Below, one piece after another: positions 8,771-16,564 of a stretch of 22,495 bases of DNA. The notes beneath the pieces were generated by a model that saw nothing but the letters and a program-made list of their open reading frames with translations, did no database searches and was not told the DNA's origin. The stretch is from NCBI GenBank assembly GCA_009699665.1, contig WLNS01000005.1, forward strand, positions 1 through 22,495, given 5' to 3'. Position numbers and translations under genes: made by a program. The first letter of the stretch is position 1, and every line of letters begins with the position of its first letter. This DNA comes from Actinomycetota bacterium. Lineage in GTDB: Bacteria; Actinomycetota; Actinomycetes; Actinomycetales; Microbacteriaceae.

Positions 8771-9991
8771 ATGTCTGTGCGATGGGTAACAGTCACCGGC
8801 TGGATGTGCTGGTCGATGTTTGTTGCGTGCCTCGTGCTGGGCCTGAGTCTCTCGTGGCGCGAGGTCCTCATTATTGCGGTGGCGCTCGGGTTGGTCGCCG
8901 TTGTCGGATTGTCGATCTTGCGGCGACGGGGAACACTTGTGGTCACGTTTGCCTCATCGGTCGTGCGCGTTTTGCCGGGAACGCGAGCCACGCTGGGTGT
9001 CACCCTCGCGAATCCGGGCCGGTTTTCGACATCCGCGACCGACGTTGATATTCCCGTGGGAAGTGACCTCGTCACCAGACGAACCGCCAGGCTTCCGGGG
9101 GGCGGCGCCTTCGAGACGGTGCTCGAGGTCGATGCGCCGCGACGAATGGTCATCCCCATTGGTCCCGTGTCAATCGTTCGTCGTGATCCCTTCGGTCTTT
9201 ACCGCCGTTCGATTACGCTGCACGGAACGGCAAAAGTGGTGGTGCATCCGACAACGGCAACGCTTCCCCCGCTCAGTGCCGGATTTGTGCGTGACCTCGA
9301 GGGTGAAGCAACGCGCGACCTGACAGACTCTGACCTCTCGTTCCATGCGTTGCGGGAGTATGTGGCCGGCGACGATCGACGACACATCCACTGGAAGTCA
9401 AGCGCCAAAACTGGACGTTTCATGATTCGACAGTATGAGCAGACACGCCGATCGCGCATGCTCATCGTGCTCGACACGCGCCGTGGCGCTTACGTCGACG
9501 ACGCCGAATTTGAGCTCGCCGTGTCGGCCGCTGCGTCGTTGGGTGTTCGCGCTCTGCGAGACAGCCGTGACGTGACATTCGCCGTTTCCCACGCGAGCCT
9601 TCAGCATCAGGTCCAGCGGCCACGGTCATCTGCCCTTCAGGTGCGTGAGACGGTTGCCCGCCTCTCGTCGGTGTCGCCACCGCGCCTGCTCGACGACGTG
9701 GCCAGCGTCACGCGGTCAGAGGCCAGCCTTCCGATTGCCGCCCTCACGCCGTACGCCGCGCAACTGGCAACCGATGTCTCGGTCGTTTTCGTGGTGACGG
9801 GATCGACACCTCAGGTGTCTGACATTGAACAGGCGTCCCTTCCCTTTGGTGCCGGCGTGGAGGTCATCACGCTGCGTTGCTCGGTCGAGGGCGTTCCGTC
9901 GTTGCGCACGTCAGGACGACTGTCGGTGGGCACGCTCGGTCGACTCGATGACCTCACCAAACTCATGACACGTCATCGAGTAGGTGCGTAA
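8771..9991 (+). CDS. DUF58-domain membrane protein
   Basis: 406 residues. Two hydrophobic helices at about 8-28 and 30-50 put the N-terminus in the membrane. A beta-rich segment follows (~55-165), then the DUF58 signature L-R-E-Y-V-x-G-D-D-x-R-x-I-H-W (194-208) and the K-T-G-R-F-x-I-R-Q-Y-E continuation (213-223). Next is a VWA-like core beginning L-I-V-L-D-T-R (231-237). The metal site of true VWA domains (D-x-S-x-S) is not kept: the sequence at D235 reads D-T-R-R-G. DUF58 proteins accompany MoxR ATPases across bacteria and are thought to be their membrane partner or client adaptor. Ribosome site GAAGGG at 8761-8766 fixes the ATG at 8771. The stop overlaps the next start (TAATG at 9989-9993). 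Confidence 0.92.
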   Translation: MSVRWVTVTGWMCWSMFVACLVLGLSLSWREVLIIAVALGLVAVVGLSILRRRGTLVVTFASSVVRVLPGTRATLGVTLANPGRFSTSATDVDIPVGSDLVTRRTARLPGGGAFETVLEVDAPRRMVIPIGPVSIVRRDPFGLYRRSITLHGTAKVVVHPTTATLPPLSAGFVRDLEGEATRDLTDSDLSFHALREYVAGDDRRHIHWKSSAKTGRFMIRQYEQTRRSRMLIVLDTRRGAYVDDAEFELAVSAAASLGVRALRDSRDVTFAVSHASLQHQVQRPRSSALQVRETVARLSSVSPPRLLDDVASVTRSEASLPIAALTPYAAQLATDVSVVFVVTGSTPQVSDIEQASLPFGAGVEVITLRCSVEGVPSLRTSGRLSVGTLGRLDDLTKLMTRHRVGA

Positions 9992-12135
9992 TGCCCGTTT
10001 TTGGCGTGCTCGCCGTGGCCCTCGGCCTGATGCCCCTCTGGCCGATTTATCAGAGCCCGGGATTTATTGTGGCCGTGGCTGTTGGCTGTCTGGCCGGCTC
10101 TCTCGCGGCACTGCTTGTGTCGGCTCGACGATGGCCCTGGTGGACGCTCCCCCTTCTTCTCATCGGACTTTTCGCCCTTCTGGGCGTTCCGGTTGCTGTG
10201 CCACACTCGTCAATCTTCTCCGCGCTGCCCACTCTGCAGGGTGAACAAGAACTTTTCATCGGTGCTGTCGCCGCATGGAAACAGATTGTTACCATCACCC
10301 CACCCGTGGGTGACTACGGGGCACTTCTCGTTCCGGTCTTTATGATGTCACTCGTCGGCGCGGCCGTCTCCGTCGTGTTGGGCCGGGTTCGGCGCTTTCG
10401 CGCGCTCGCCCTGCTGCCCGGAGTGGCACTTGTGTGCATTGCCATTTGGCTGGGGCCCGACGATGCGCGCCTTTCCGTGCCCGCGGGCGTTGCGCTGACC
10501 GCAGTTCTCCTTGCGGCCATGCTTTTCGGAACTCCCGGCGGGGTATGGCGCAAAGTGGTTGCGTTGGCACTGACCATCGCCGTTCTCGGGGTCTCGGGAT
10601 TCGTCACCGGCCTCCTGAGCACACAACCCGACGTGTGGCGTTCGCGGGTCGTTCCCACTCTCGATCAAGAATCGTTGCCGTCCCCTCTTTCGGCATATCG
10701 CTCCTATGCCGTGGGAGACCTTTCCGAAACGCCCATGTTCACCGCACAGGACGCCACGGCCGGAGACATGTTGACCCTCGCCACGCTGTCGCGTTATGAC
10801 GGTGTCACCTATACCGTGTGGACTCCCGACGGCGATTTCACCCGCCAAGCTGACTACGCGTTGGCCGCCGGGGTTGATGTGACGTCCGCCGTGATTAACA
10901 TCGATCAGCTCACCGGTCCCTGGCTGCCGCTGCAGGGCGATCTCACCGGAATGCAGTCCGAGGGCGTGGGTCTCGGGTCTCTCTATTACAGCCCCAATGC
11001 CTCCACCGCAGTGGACCTCGACGGGCTGACATCGGGACTGAGCTACCGGGTCAGCGGTCCGGGTGTGCGTGCGGCAAATCTGAAGACCCTGCGCGGCGAG
11101 ATGCCTGGTTCGGCAAAAACGGTCGTCAGTGACGAACCGGCGGGAGTTCAGGCCTTCGCCTCGGCGAACAGTCAGTCTGCCGATGAGCCCGGTGCTCGTC
11201 TCGTCGACGTTCTCGGTGCCCTGCGACAGAAGGGTTACATCAGCCACGGGGGTTCCGACGAACCGGCGTCGCGCAGTGGACACTCGGCCGACCGCATCAC
11301 GGCGCTGCTGACCGACAAGCTCATGATTGGCGATGCGGAGCAATACGCCGTCGCCGCGACACTGTTGGCGCAGCAGGTGGGATTTCCGGCGCGCATTGTT
11401 GTGGGCTTTGTCGTGCCCGAAAGCAGTCCAGAGATTCGTGGTTCCGACCTCACGGCATGGGTCGAGGTAAACACGGAGCGCGGCTGGGTTGCCCTGGATC
11501 CCGTTCCCGAAGATCGTCCGATTCCCGATGCCCCGCCCGAAGACCCCAACAAGGTGTCGCCTCCGCAGTCTGTGGTTGAACCACCCCCGGCCGATATTTC
11601 GCAGGTGCGTTCGGCGCAAGCTCCTCAATCGGATCAGTCAAACGAGACCGACGCACCCGATCCGATCTGGATTCTTGTCGCAGTCATCCTGCAGGTGCTC
11701 GGCTGGGTGTTCCTCGTCGGTGTCGTGCTTCTTGTGCCACCGCTGACGATTCTCGTGGCCAAACTGTGGCGTCGCCGCCGGCGACTTTCGGCACCGCATC
11801 CCCGGGCTCGGATCATGGGTGCCCAACGGCAGGTTGCCGACGTGCTCGTCGACGCTCACTATCCGATTGGCCGAGCGACCACCAATCGCGAAATGGTCCA
11901 AACCGTGCCCGTCGCTCAGGCTGGTCAGCTCGCTTTCGTCATGGACCGTGCCGAGTACTCACTGGACGACATGGTGGCCGCCGATGCGCGGGCGGCCTGG
12001 CTGGTGGTTTCAGAAATAGAGAGAGAGCTCATGTCTGGGTTGACCCGTCGGGCGCGTTGGGCCCGTCGCCTCTCGCTTCGATCCTTTGTAAACCGTGTGC
12101 GTCGGCCTCGTCGCGGCCGTGAGACCGGTGAGTAA
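9991..12135 (+). CDS. TgpA-like transglutaminase-fold membrane protein, catalytic residues lost
   Basis: 714 residues. About seven hydrophobic helices lie in residues 1-210, followed by an extracytoplasmic region (~212-557), one more helix (~558-590), an R-rich stop-transfer and a ~120-residue cytosolic tail resembling the DUF4129 tail of TgpA proteins. The transglutaminase-like core is at ~405-505: the helix G-D-A-E-Q-Y-A (447-453), G-F-P-A-R-I-V-V-G-F (464-473), T-A-W-V-E-V (488-493) and W-V-A-L-D-P (499-504). In active members the helix reads G-x-C-E-x-x-A and the strand H-A-W. Here the Cys is A449 and the His is T488; only D503 remains. It therefore should not be a working protease or crosslinker and more likely serves as a binding or scaffold module. 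AGGTG at 9982-9986 and a 1-bp overlap with the DUF58 stop indicate coupling; the order matches 'tgm' of the PFNA cluster. Confidence 0.92.
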   Translation: MPVFGVLAVALGLMPLWPIYQSPGFIVAVAVGCLAGSLAALLVSARRWPWWTLPLLLIGLFALLGVPVAVPHSSIFSALPTLQGEQELFIGAVAAWKQIVTITPPVGDYGALLVPVFMMSLVGAAVSVVLGRVRRFRALALLPGVALVCIAIWLGPDDARLSVPAGVALTAVLLAAMLFGTPGGVWRKVVALALTIAVLGVSGFVTGLLSTQPDVWRSRVVPTLDQESLPSPLSAYRSYAVGDLSETPMFTAQDATAGDMLTLATLSRYDGVTYTVWTPDGDFTRQADYALAAGVDVTSAVINIDQLTGPWLPLQGDLTGMQSEGVGLGSLYYSPNASTAVDLDGLTSGLSYRVSGPGVRAANLKTLRGEMPGSAKTVVSDEPAGVQAFASANSQSADEPGARLVDVLGALRQKGYISHGGSDEPASRSGHSADRITALLTDKLMIGDAEQYAVAATLLAQQVGFPARIVVGFVVPESSPEIRGSDLTAWVEVNTERGWVALDPVPEDRPIPDAPPEDPNKVSPPQSVVEPPPADISQVRSAQAPQSDQSNETDAPDPIWILVAVILQVLGWVFLVGVVLLVPPLTILVAKLWRRRRRLSAPHPRARIMGAQRQVADVLVDAHYPIGRATTNREMVQTVPVAQAGQLAFVMDRAEYSLDDMVAADARAAWLVVSEIERELMSGLTRRARWARRLSLRSFVNRVRRPRRGRETGE

Positions 12136-12136
12136 C

Positions 12137-12745
12137 ATGACATACATGAGCGCCGACGAGTCACCCTGCGACATCTGCGGCGAGAGCCTGCCTCCCGGCG
12201 CATTTTTTTGCGGAGAGTGTGGCGCGAGTGTTCCCGAACGACCCGTGCTCGTGCCAGTACCCCCGCGACAAGAAAACTTGCCGGAGCCCACGGTTGTGGT
12301 GGACATAACAGACCTTGTGTCTCTCGTCGTACCCGCGAAAACTGAGCCAGAGCCAGAGCCAGAGCCAGAGCCACTGCTCGCGGCCATCCCGACGTCAACA
12401 GAACCGGAGAGAACTGCCGAGGCTCGTTATGGCTTGGTGTTTAGCACGGGCGAGCGGGCTCAGATCACGGGTCGCGCACTGATCGGGCGCAAGCCGAGCC
12501 CCGAAGCGGGCGATGGGTGGGATCATCTCATCGTGGTCAACGATGCGTCCCGCACGGTCTCAAAGTCGCACCTCGCCCTCGAGGTCACTGCTGACGGTCT
12601 GGTTGTGACCGATCTCGAGAGTGCGAACGGAACGGTGGTCAGTGTTCCCGGTGTGGCTGCCGAGCGCCTCATTCCGCACGAGCGCGTTATTCTTCCTCGA
12701 GGAGCTTCGGTGGGCATGGGCGACCAGTCCTTCATCATCGACTAG
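12137..12745 (+). CDS. Zinc-ribbon plus FHA-domain protein
   Basis: 202 residues from the ATG at 12137, one base after the preceding stop; ATG 12146 is an alternative start and neither has a clear ribosome site. The N-terminus is a four-cysteine zinc ribbon: C11-x2-C14 and C25-x2-C28. An acidic/proline linker follows with five E-P dipeptides (70-79). The FHA domain fills ~98-202, with a G-R-K strand, S-K-S-H (the S-x-x-H pocket) and D-L-E-S-A-N-G-T. FHA domains read phospho-threonine, so this is a probable adaptor for the kinase at 1196. The zinc ribbon may dimerise or contact another cluster protein (inference). The C-terminal half is strikingly like the truncated FHA protein at the left edge of the window. 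No membrane helix, so cytosolic. Confidence 0.92.
   Translation: MTYMSADESPCDICGESLPPGAFFCGECGASVPERPVLVPVPPRQENLPEPTVVVDITDLVSLVVPAKTEPEPEPEPEPLLAAIPTSTEPERTAEARYGLVFSTGERAQITGRALIGRKPSPEAGDGWDHLIVVNDASRTVSKSHLALEVTADGLVVTDLESANGTVVSVPGVAAERLIPHERVILPRGASVGMGDQSFIID
12344..12373 (+). repeat. Hexamer tandem repeat (GAGCCA, five copies)
   Basis: Five perfect copies of GAGCCA lie in frame inside the FHA gene and encode Glu-Pro five times, forming a stiff acidic linker between the zinc ribbon and the FHA domain. Because the unit is six bases, copy-number change would alter linker length without shifting the frame. Confidence 0.95.
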
Positions 12746-12746
12746 C

Positions 12747-12793
12747 GGTCGCCGCCAGCGACCAACGCCGGCCCGCGTCCCGGCCCCCGTTTT
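12747..12793 (+). terminator. Hairpin region between the FHA and FtsK genes, possible weak terminator or attenuator
   Basis: Two bases after the FHA stop an inverted repeat GGTCGC-(5 nt)-GCGACC spans 12747-12763. A second GC stem, GCCGG at 12767-12771 with CCGGC at 12780-12784, is followed by CCCC, G and four T (12790-12793). The T tract is short, so a full intrinsic terminator is doubtful; partial termination that lowers FtsK-gene expression is possible. This 116-bp gap is the only sizeable break in the left operon. I see no convincing -35/-10 pair in the remainder. Confidence 0.35.
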
Positions 12794-12861
12794 GCGGCCA
12801 AGCATCTCGGTCGTGTGGATAGTTGGTTGCACGATGTCGCGAGACATGGTGACCTCGCCGG

Positions 12862-15447
12862 GTGCCCCGTCCCCGTTTCATGACCTCACTTCCGCTGCTG
12901 TCGCTGGTCACTCCCCTCGCAATGGCGGTGGTGATGTGGCTCGTCACATCGTCTCCCGCAATGATGCTGATGGCTGCCCTGGGGCCTGTCGCTATGGTTG
13001 CATCTTTTGGCGATGCCTGGCGGGTCCGGCGTGTTCAGGCCCGCGATCAGGAGCGGGCGCGTGTTCGTGACGTGGCCGAACAGGATTCCCAAGCAATCGT
13101 TCGCGCGGCACGTGAAGCTGAACAGGCTCGTCGGGACTATCCCAGCGTGGCTGATCTGCTGAGCACCGGTGATGAACTGGTACTTCCCGCGGCGCGTCAC
13201 GCAGGGCACATTCGCATCGGTCTTGACGAAGCACGCCGCCCTGTTCTCGTTCCGGCTTCGGTCTCGCTGTGTGTGGTGGGCTCGCCGCTTCATGCGCAAC
13301 GGCTGATCAGGTGCCTGAGGTTGACTTTCGCCTGGCACGGCTTTGCCGACGCCGAGAGCCGGGTCACCCAGGTCTCTCAGATGAGCCGCGTGCCAGACTC
13401 CGCCGACATCATTTTGAGCACAGACGGCCATCACGCATCTCCGGGGTGGGCATATCTCATTGACCGGGGACGAACTATCGAACGCGTCGGAGTGCTGATG
13501 GATGACCTCTCGCACCCCCAGGAAGTGCAGATTCATCGCGCTCTCGGACGGCGGCAACAGAGGGTTAATCACACTCCAGCGTTTGTCGACGTGTTGGCAA
13601 GAACGCCAGAAACACGCTTATCGACGGATGTGCGCGGCGTGGCTGGGTGCGCGTTGACAGGTGATGAGCCGGCACCGCTGGGCATTTCTCTGATCGAAGA
13701 CGGTCCGCACTTTTTGCTGTCTGGCGCGACGGGGAGCGGAAAGACAGAGACACTCGTCGCACTGGTGGCTTCGATGGCGGCTAGCTCGACGCCACGGGAA
13801 TTTACGTTTGCCATTATCGACTTCAAGGGTGGGGGCGGGTTCACGCGACTCGAGGGGCTTCCGCACTGCCGCGGCGTGAGTACGGATCTCGACCTCGACG
13901 ATGTGGCACGTGCCTTCGTCGGAATAACGGTCGAGATGCGTCACCGCGAGAATCTGCTGCGGCACTGCGCGCAGACGGATGTTTCTGCGGTGTCGGCCGA
14001 TTCACGTGTGGCACGCCTGCTCATCATCATTGATGAATATCGTGCGCTGTGTGAGCAGATTCCCGAGGCGCGCGGCATCGTGGCTGATATCGCCGCGCGT
14101 GGACGCGCACTGGGCGTTCATCTGATGGTCGCGTCACAGCGCGCGTCCGGGGCTTTCGGCGATGATCTTGTCGTCAACGCTCAGACACGCATGTGCCTGG
14201 CTCCCGTGAGTGACGACGACGCCCACTATCTCTTGGGCGAAAGGGTTCTCGCCGCGGGTCCAGACCGACAGATCCATCTGCGGCGGCGCTCGGGCATCAT
14301 CGAGCTCGCCACGCCGCTCATGGTCGACGACGAGACTCTCGAGCGGGCCGCGCTCAACGAGAGTGAAACACGCGGCCCATCAAGTGAGGCAACTGAGCCG
14401 TTGTGGTTCCCGGCCCTCCCGGCGCGATTGAGCGTCGCGGATATTGCGGCGGCGAGAAAACGACATTCGGTTGTGAACGGCGCCATCCTGTTGGGACTGC
14501 GTCAAGATGCCCGCACAACCGCGTGGTTACCTGCCGTGTACGACCCGGCCGAACACGGCAGTTTGTGGGTGTTCGGTGGCCCGCAGTCGGGTAAGACTTC
14601 CCTGCTGATGCAGATCATTCGCGACTCCCCGAGGGCGTGTCACCTTGTCTCGACCGAACCGGCGTTGGCTTGGGACGAGGTGGTCTCTCGGGCAGCGACC
14701 GTGCGACAGCGCTCCGGCGATCCCGAACTACTCGTGGTCGACGGCGTCGACGCGCTCCTCTCGGGCCTGCCCGATGACTATCGAGACGACATGTGCGACG
14801 CGCTCGAGGTCATTGCCCGTGACGGTGCGGGGCGCGGGTTGACTCTCGTGATTTCTAGCTCAATCCGGGACGCCACGCTGGTTCGGGTATGCCGACACGG
14901 GGGCGAGACGATTCAATTGACCCGTTTTCCGGGTCAGGCAGATACGGTGCATTTCGTCTCGACCCGGTCGCCCGAACCCCGCACACAGGTTCCCGGGCGG
15001 GGGTTCTGGGGCGACGACGAGGTGCAGTTTCGTCACCCGGGTGATGAGGTCACCCCATCGACAGCCGAACACCGACAACTTCTGTGCATCACCGATATGG
15101 TCGCTCTCGAATCTGTTGTCGTTCTGGCCGGTGACGTGTCGCTCTGGCGCAACCTGGCCGACTCACAGGTTTTCACTCCCGAAACGGCCCTCGCAGACTA
15201 CGAGCGGTTTGCGCTTCTCGTGCGAACTCAACCGTTGATCTGGGATGGTCTGGGGCGTCGCCACGCCCGGCTGCTGGGCATTCCGGTTGAGCGGATTCAC
15301 CCACCGACTCCCGACACCGTGGTCATCATTGACATCAATGGGAAAACGCTTCGTGCACGCCGTTGTCCCGAGCAGAGTGCCCCGAGCACGGTTCGTCAGT
15401 CCGGCAGGTCGGATCTCAACGACAGCGTCAATGCCGGTGAGGGTTAG
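12862..15447 (+). CDS. FtsK/SpoIIIE-type ATPase, EccC-like with two ATPase domains
   Basis: 861 residues. Two membrane helices lie near the N-terminus (~8-28 and 32-50), then a linker and domain 1 with Walker A G-A-T-G-S-G-K-T (288-295), D-F-K-G-G-G-G-F (typical of the SpoIIIE/EccC group) and Walker B I-I-I-D-E-Y (388-393, D391/E392), which looks active. Domain 2 has Walker A G-G-P-Q-S-G-K-T (572-579) but Walker B V-V-D-G-V-D (625-630), with Gly where the catalytic Glu should be, so it probably binds but hydrolyses poorly. There is no FtsK gamma domain and only two helices, against chromosome segregation; type VII secretion motors (EccC/EssC) fit better though they carry three or more domains. 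GTG 12862 is chosen over ATG 12880 because GGTGA sits 9 nt upstream; an in-frame stop at 12850 bars a longer start. Its stop overlaps that of ald on the other strand. Confidence 0.9.
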   Translation: MPRPRFMTSLPLLSLVTPLAMAVVMWLVTSSPAMMLMAALGPVAMVASFGDAWRVRRVQARDQERARVRDVAEQDSQAIVRAAREAEQARRDYPSVADLLSTGDELVLPAARHAGHIRIGLDEARRPVLVPASVSLCVVGSPLHAQRLIRCLRLTFAWHGFADAESRVTQVSQMSRVPDSADIILSTDGHHASPGWAYLIDRGRTIERVGVLMDDLSHPQEVQIHRALGRRQQRVNHTPAFVDVLARTPETRLSTDVRGVAGCALTGDEPAPLGISLIEDGPHFLLSGATGSGKTETLVALVASMAASSTPREFTFAIIDFKGGGGFTRLEGLPHCRGVSTDLDLDDVARAFVGITVEMRHRENLLRHCAQTDVSAVSADSRVARLLIIIDEYRALCEQIPEARGIVADIAARGRALGVHLMVASQRASGAFGDDLVVNAQTRMCLAPVSDDDAHYLLGERVLAAGPDRQIHLRRRSGIIELATPLMVDDETLERAALNESETRGPSSEATEPLWFPALPARLSVADIAAARKRHSVVNGAILLGLRQDARTTAWLPAVYDPAEHGSLWVFGGPQSGKTSLLMQIIRDSPRACHLVSTEPALAWDEVVSRAATVRQRSGDPELLVVDGVDALLSGLPDDYRDDMCDALEVIARDGAGRGLTLVISSSIRDATLVRVCRHGGETIQLTRFPGQADTVHFVSTRSPEPRTQVPGRGFWGDDEVQFRHPGDEVTPSTAEHRQLLCITDMVALESVVVLAGDVSLWRNLADSQVFTPETALADYERFALLVRTQPLIWDGLGRRHARLLGIPVERIHPPTPDTVVIIDINGKTLRARRCPEQSAPSTVRQSGRSDLNDSVNAGEG

Positions 15448-16559
15448 GCCAATGCCTCGGCGACATCGATCGCCGATATGTCGAGAGCAGCACCGACCGC
15501 AGTGTTCGTAAGCTGCCCCGTCCAGGTATTCAGGCCTCCCCGCAAAACCTCGTCATCGCGCAGGGCATCACGCCATCCCTTGTTCGCCAGCGAGCGCACG
15601 AACGGCAATGTGGCATTTGTCAGTGCGTAGGTGGAGGTGTGTGGAACAGCTCCCGGCATGTTGGCGACGCAATAAAAAATTGATTTGTGAACGGCAAACG
15701 TCGGGTCGGTGTGGGTAGTGGGGTGCGTATCTTCAAAACAACCGCCCTGATCGACCGCAATGTCAACGAGCACGCTGCCCGATTGCATCTTTGCCACGAG
15801 TTTGTTAGAGACCAGCTTGGGGGCCTTCGCGCCGGGAATCAGAACGGCTCCGATCACCAGGTCGGCTGCGATAACGGCCCGCTCGATCTCGTACCTGTTT
15901 GAGGCGATGGTGTTGACGCGACCCTGGAACGCGAGGTCAAGCTGCGCCAGGCGCGCCAGGTTCGTATCGAGCACGGTGACCTGAGCACCCAAACCCACAG
16001 CCATTTGAATGGCGTTCGTTCCGGCCACACCGCCGCCGAGAACCACCACGTTGGCCGCGTGCGTTCCGGGAACACCCGAGATAAGCAGCCCGGGGCCGCC
16101 GTGCGGTGACATCATCACGTTTGCGCCCACGAGCGGAGCGAGGCGACCGGCAACCTCACTCATCGGGGCAAGAAGGGGCAGCGACCCGTTGCTCGCCTGC
16201 ACGGTTTCGTAGGCGATCGCGGTTGTGCCCGCACGCAACAGGGCCGCGGTCAGCTCGGCTTCGGCGGCAAGATGCAGAAAGGTGAAGAGAACGAGGTCGT
16301 CGCGTAGAAAAGGGTATTCGACGGCTTGGGGCTCTTTGACCTTAAGCACGAGTTCGGCGTCATTCCAGGCCGAGGCGGCCGATGAAACAATCTGTGCGCC
16401 GGCACGCGTGTAAGAATCATCACTCAATCCCGATCCGGTGCCGGCACCGGATTCGATCAAAACATCGTGTCCCTGCGCAACAAGGTCAACGACACCACTC
16501 GGGGTTATGGCAACACGGAACTCGTTGTTCTTGATCTCAGACGGAACCCCGATGCGCAT
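15444..16559 (-). CDS. ald: Alanine dehydrogenase
   Basis: 371 residues, full length for the family. It catalyses the reversible NAD-dependent deamination of L-alanine to pyruvate and ammonia (EC 1.4.1.1), in the cytosol. The start M-R-I-G-V-P-x-E-I-K and the key residues R15, K75 (K-V-K-E-P), H96 (F-L-H-L) and D270 (D-I-A-V-D-Q-G-G) all stand at the positions known from characterised Ald. The Rossmann loop is G-G-G-V-A-G (175-180) with D198 at the end of the next strand to bind the NAD ribose. The start lies 5 bp after the gabT stop, so both are one transcript and probably coupled; no separate ribosome site is evident. Its TAA (15446-15444) overlaps the TAG of the convergent FtsK-type gene. 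The protein appears complete with no anomalies. Confidence 0.97.
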   Translation of the reverse strand: MRIGVPSEIKNNEFRVAITPSGVVDLVAQGHDVLIESGAGTGSGLSDDSYTRAGAQIVSSAASAWNDAELVLKVKEPQAVEYPFLRDDLVLFTFLHLAAEAELTAALLRAGTTAIAYETVQASNGSLPLLAPMSEVAGRLAPLVGANVMMSPHGGPGLLISGVPGTHAANVVVLGGGVAGTNAIQMAVGLGAQVTVLDTNLARLAQLDLAFQGRVNTIASNRYEIERAVIAADLVIGAVLIPGAKAPKLVSNKLVAKMQSGSVLVDIAVDQGGCFEDTHPTTHTDPTFAVHKSIFYCVANMPGAVPHTSTYALTNATLPFVRSLANKGWRDALRDDEVLRGGLNTWTGQLTNTAVGAALDISAIDVAEALA

Positions 16560-16564
16560 GGGTG

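Noticed and set aside
10348..11628. 426-codon open frame on the minus strand
   Set aside because: It lies wholly antisense to the transglutaminase-like gene, its protein shows no domain and is rich in Arg/His/Gly, the usual composition of antisense shadows in GC-rich DNA.
12834..12879. ATG at 12834 as start of the FtsK-type gene, implying a frameshift
   Set aside because: This ATG is in another frame. The GTG at 12862 has a ribosome site and gives a sensible N-terminus leading into the first membrane helix, so no frameshift is needed.
12862..15447. Chromosome-translocating FtsK
   Set aside because: Two rather than four membrane helices, two ATPase modules, no winged-helix gamma domain and the D-F-K-G-G motif of the EccC group argue against it.
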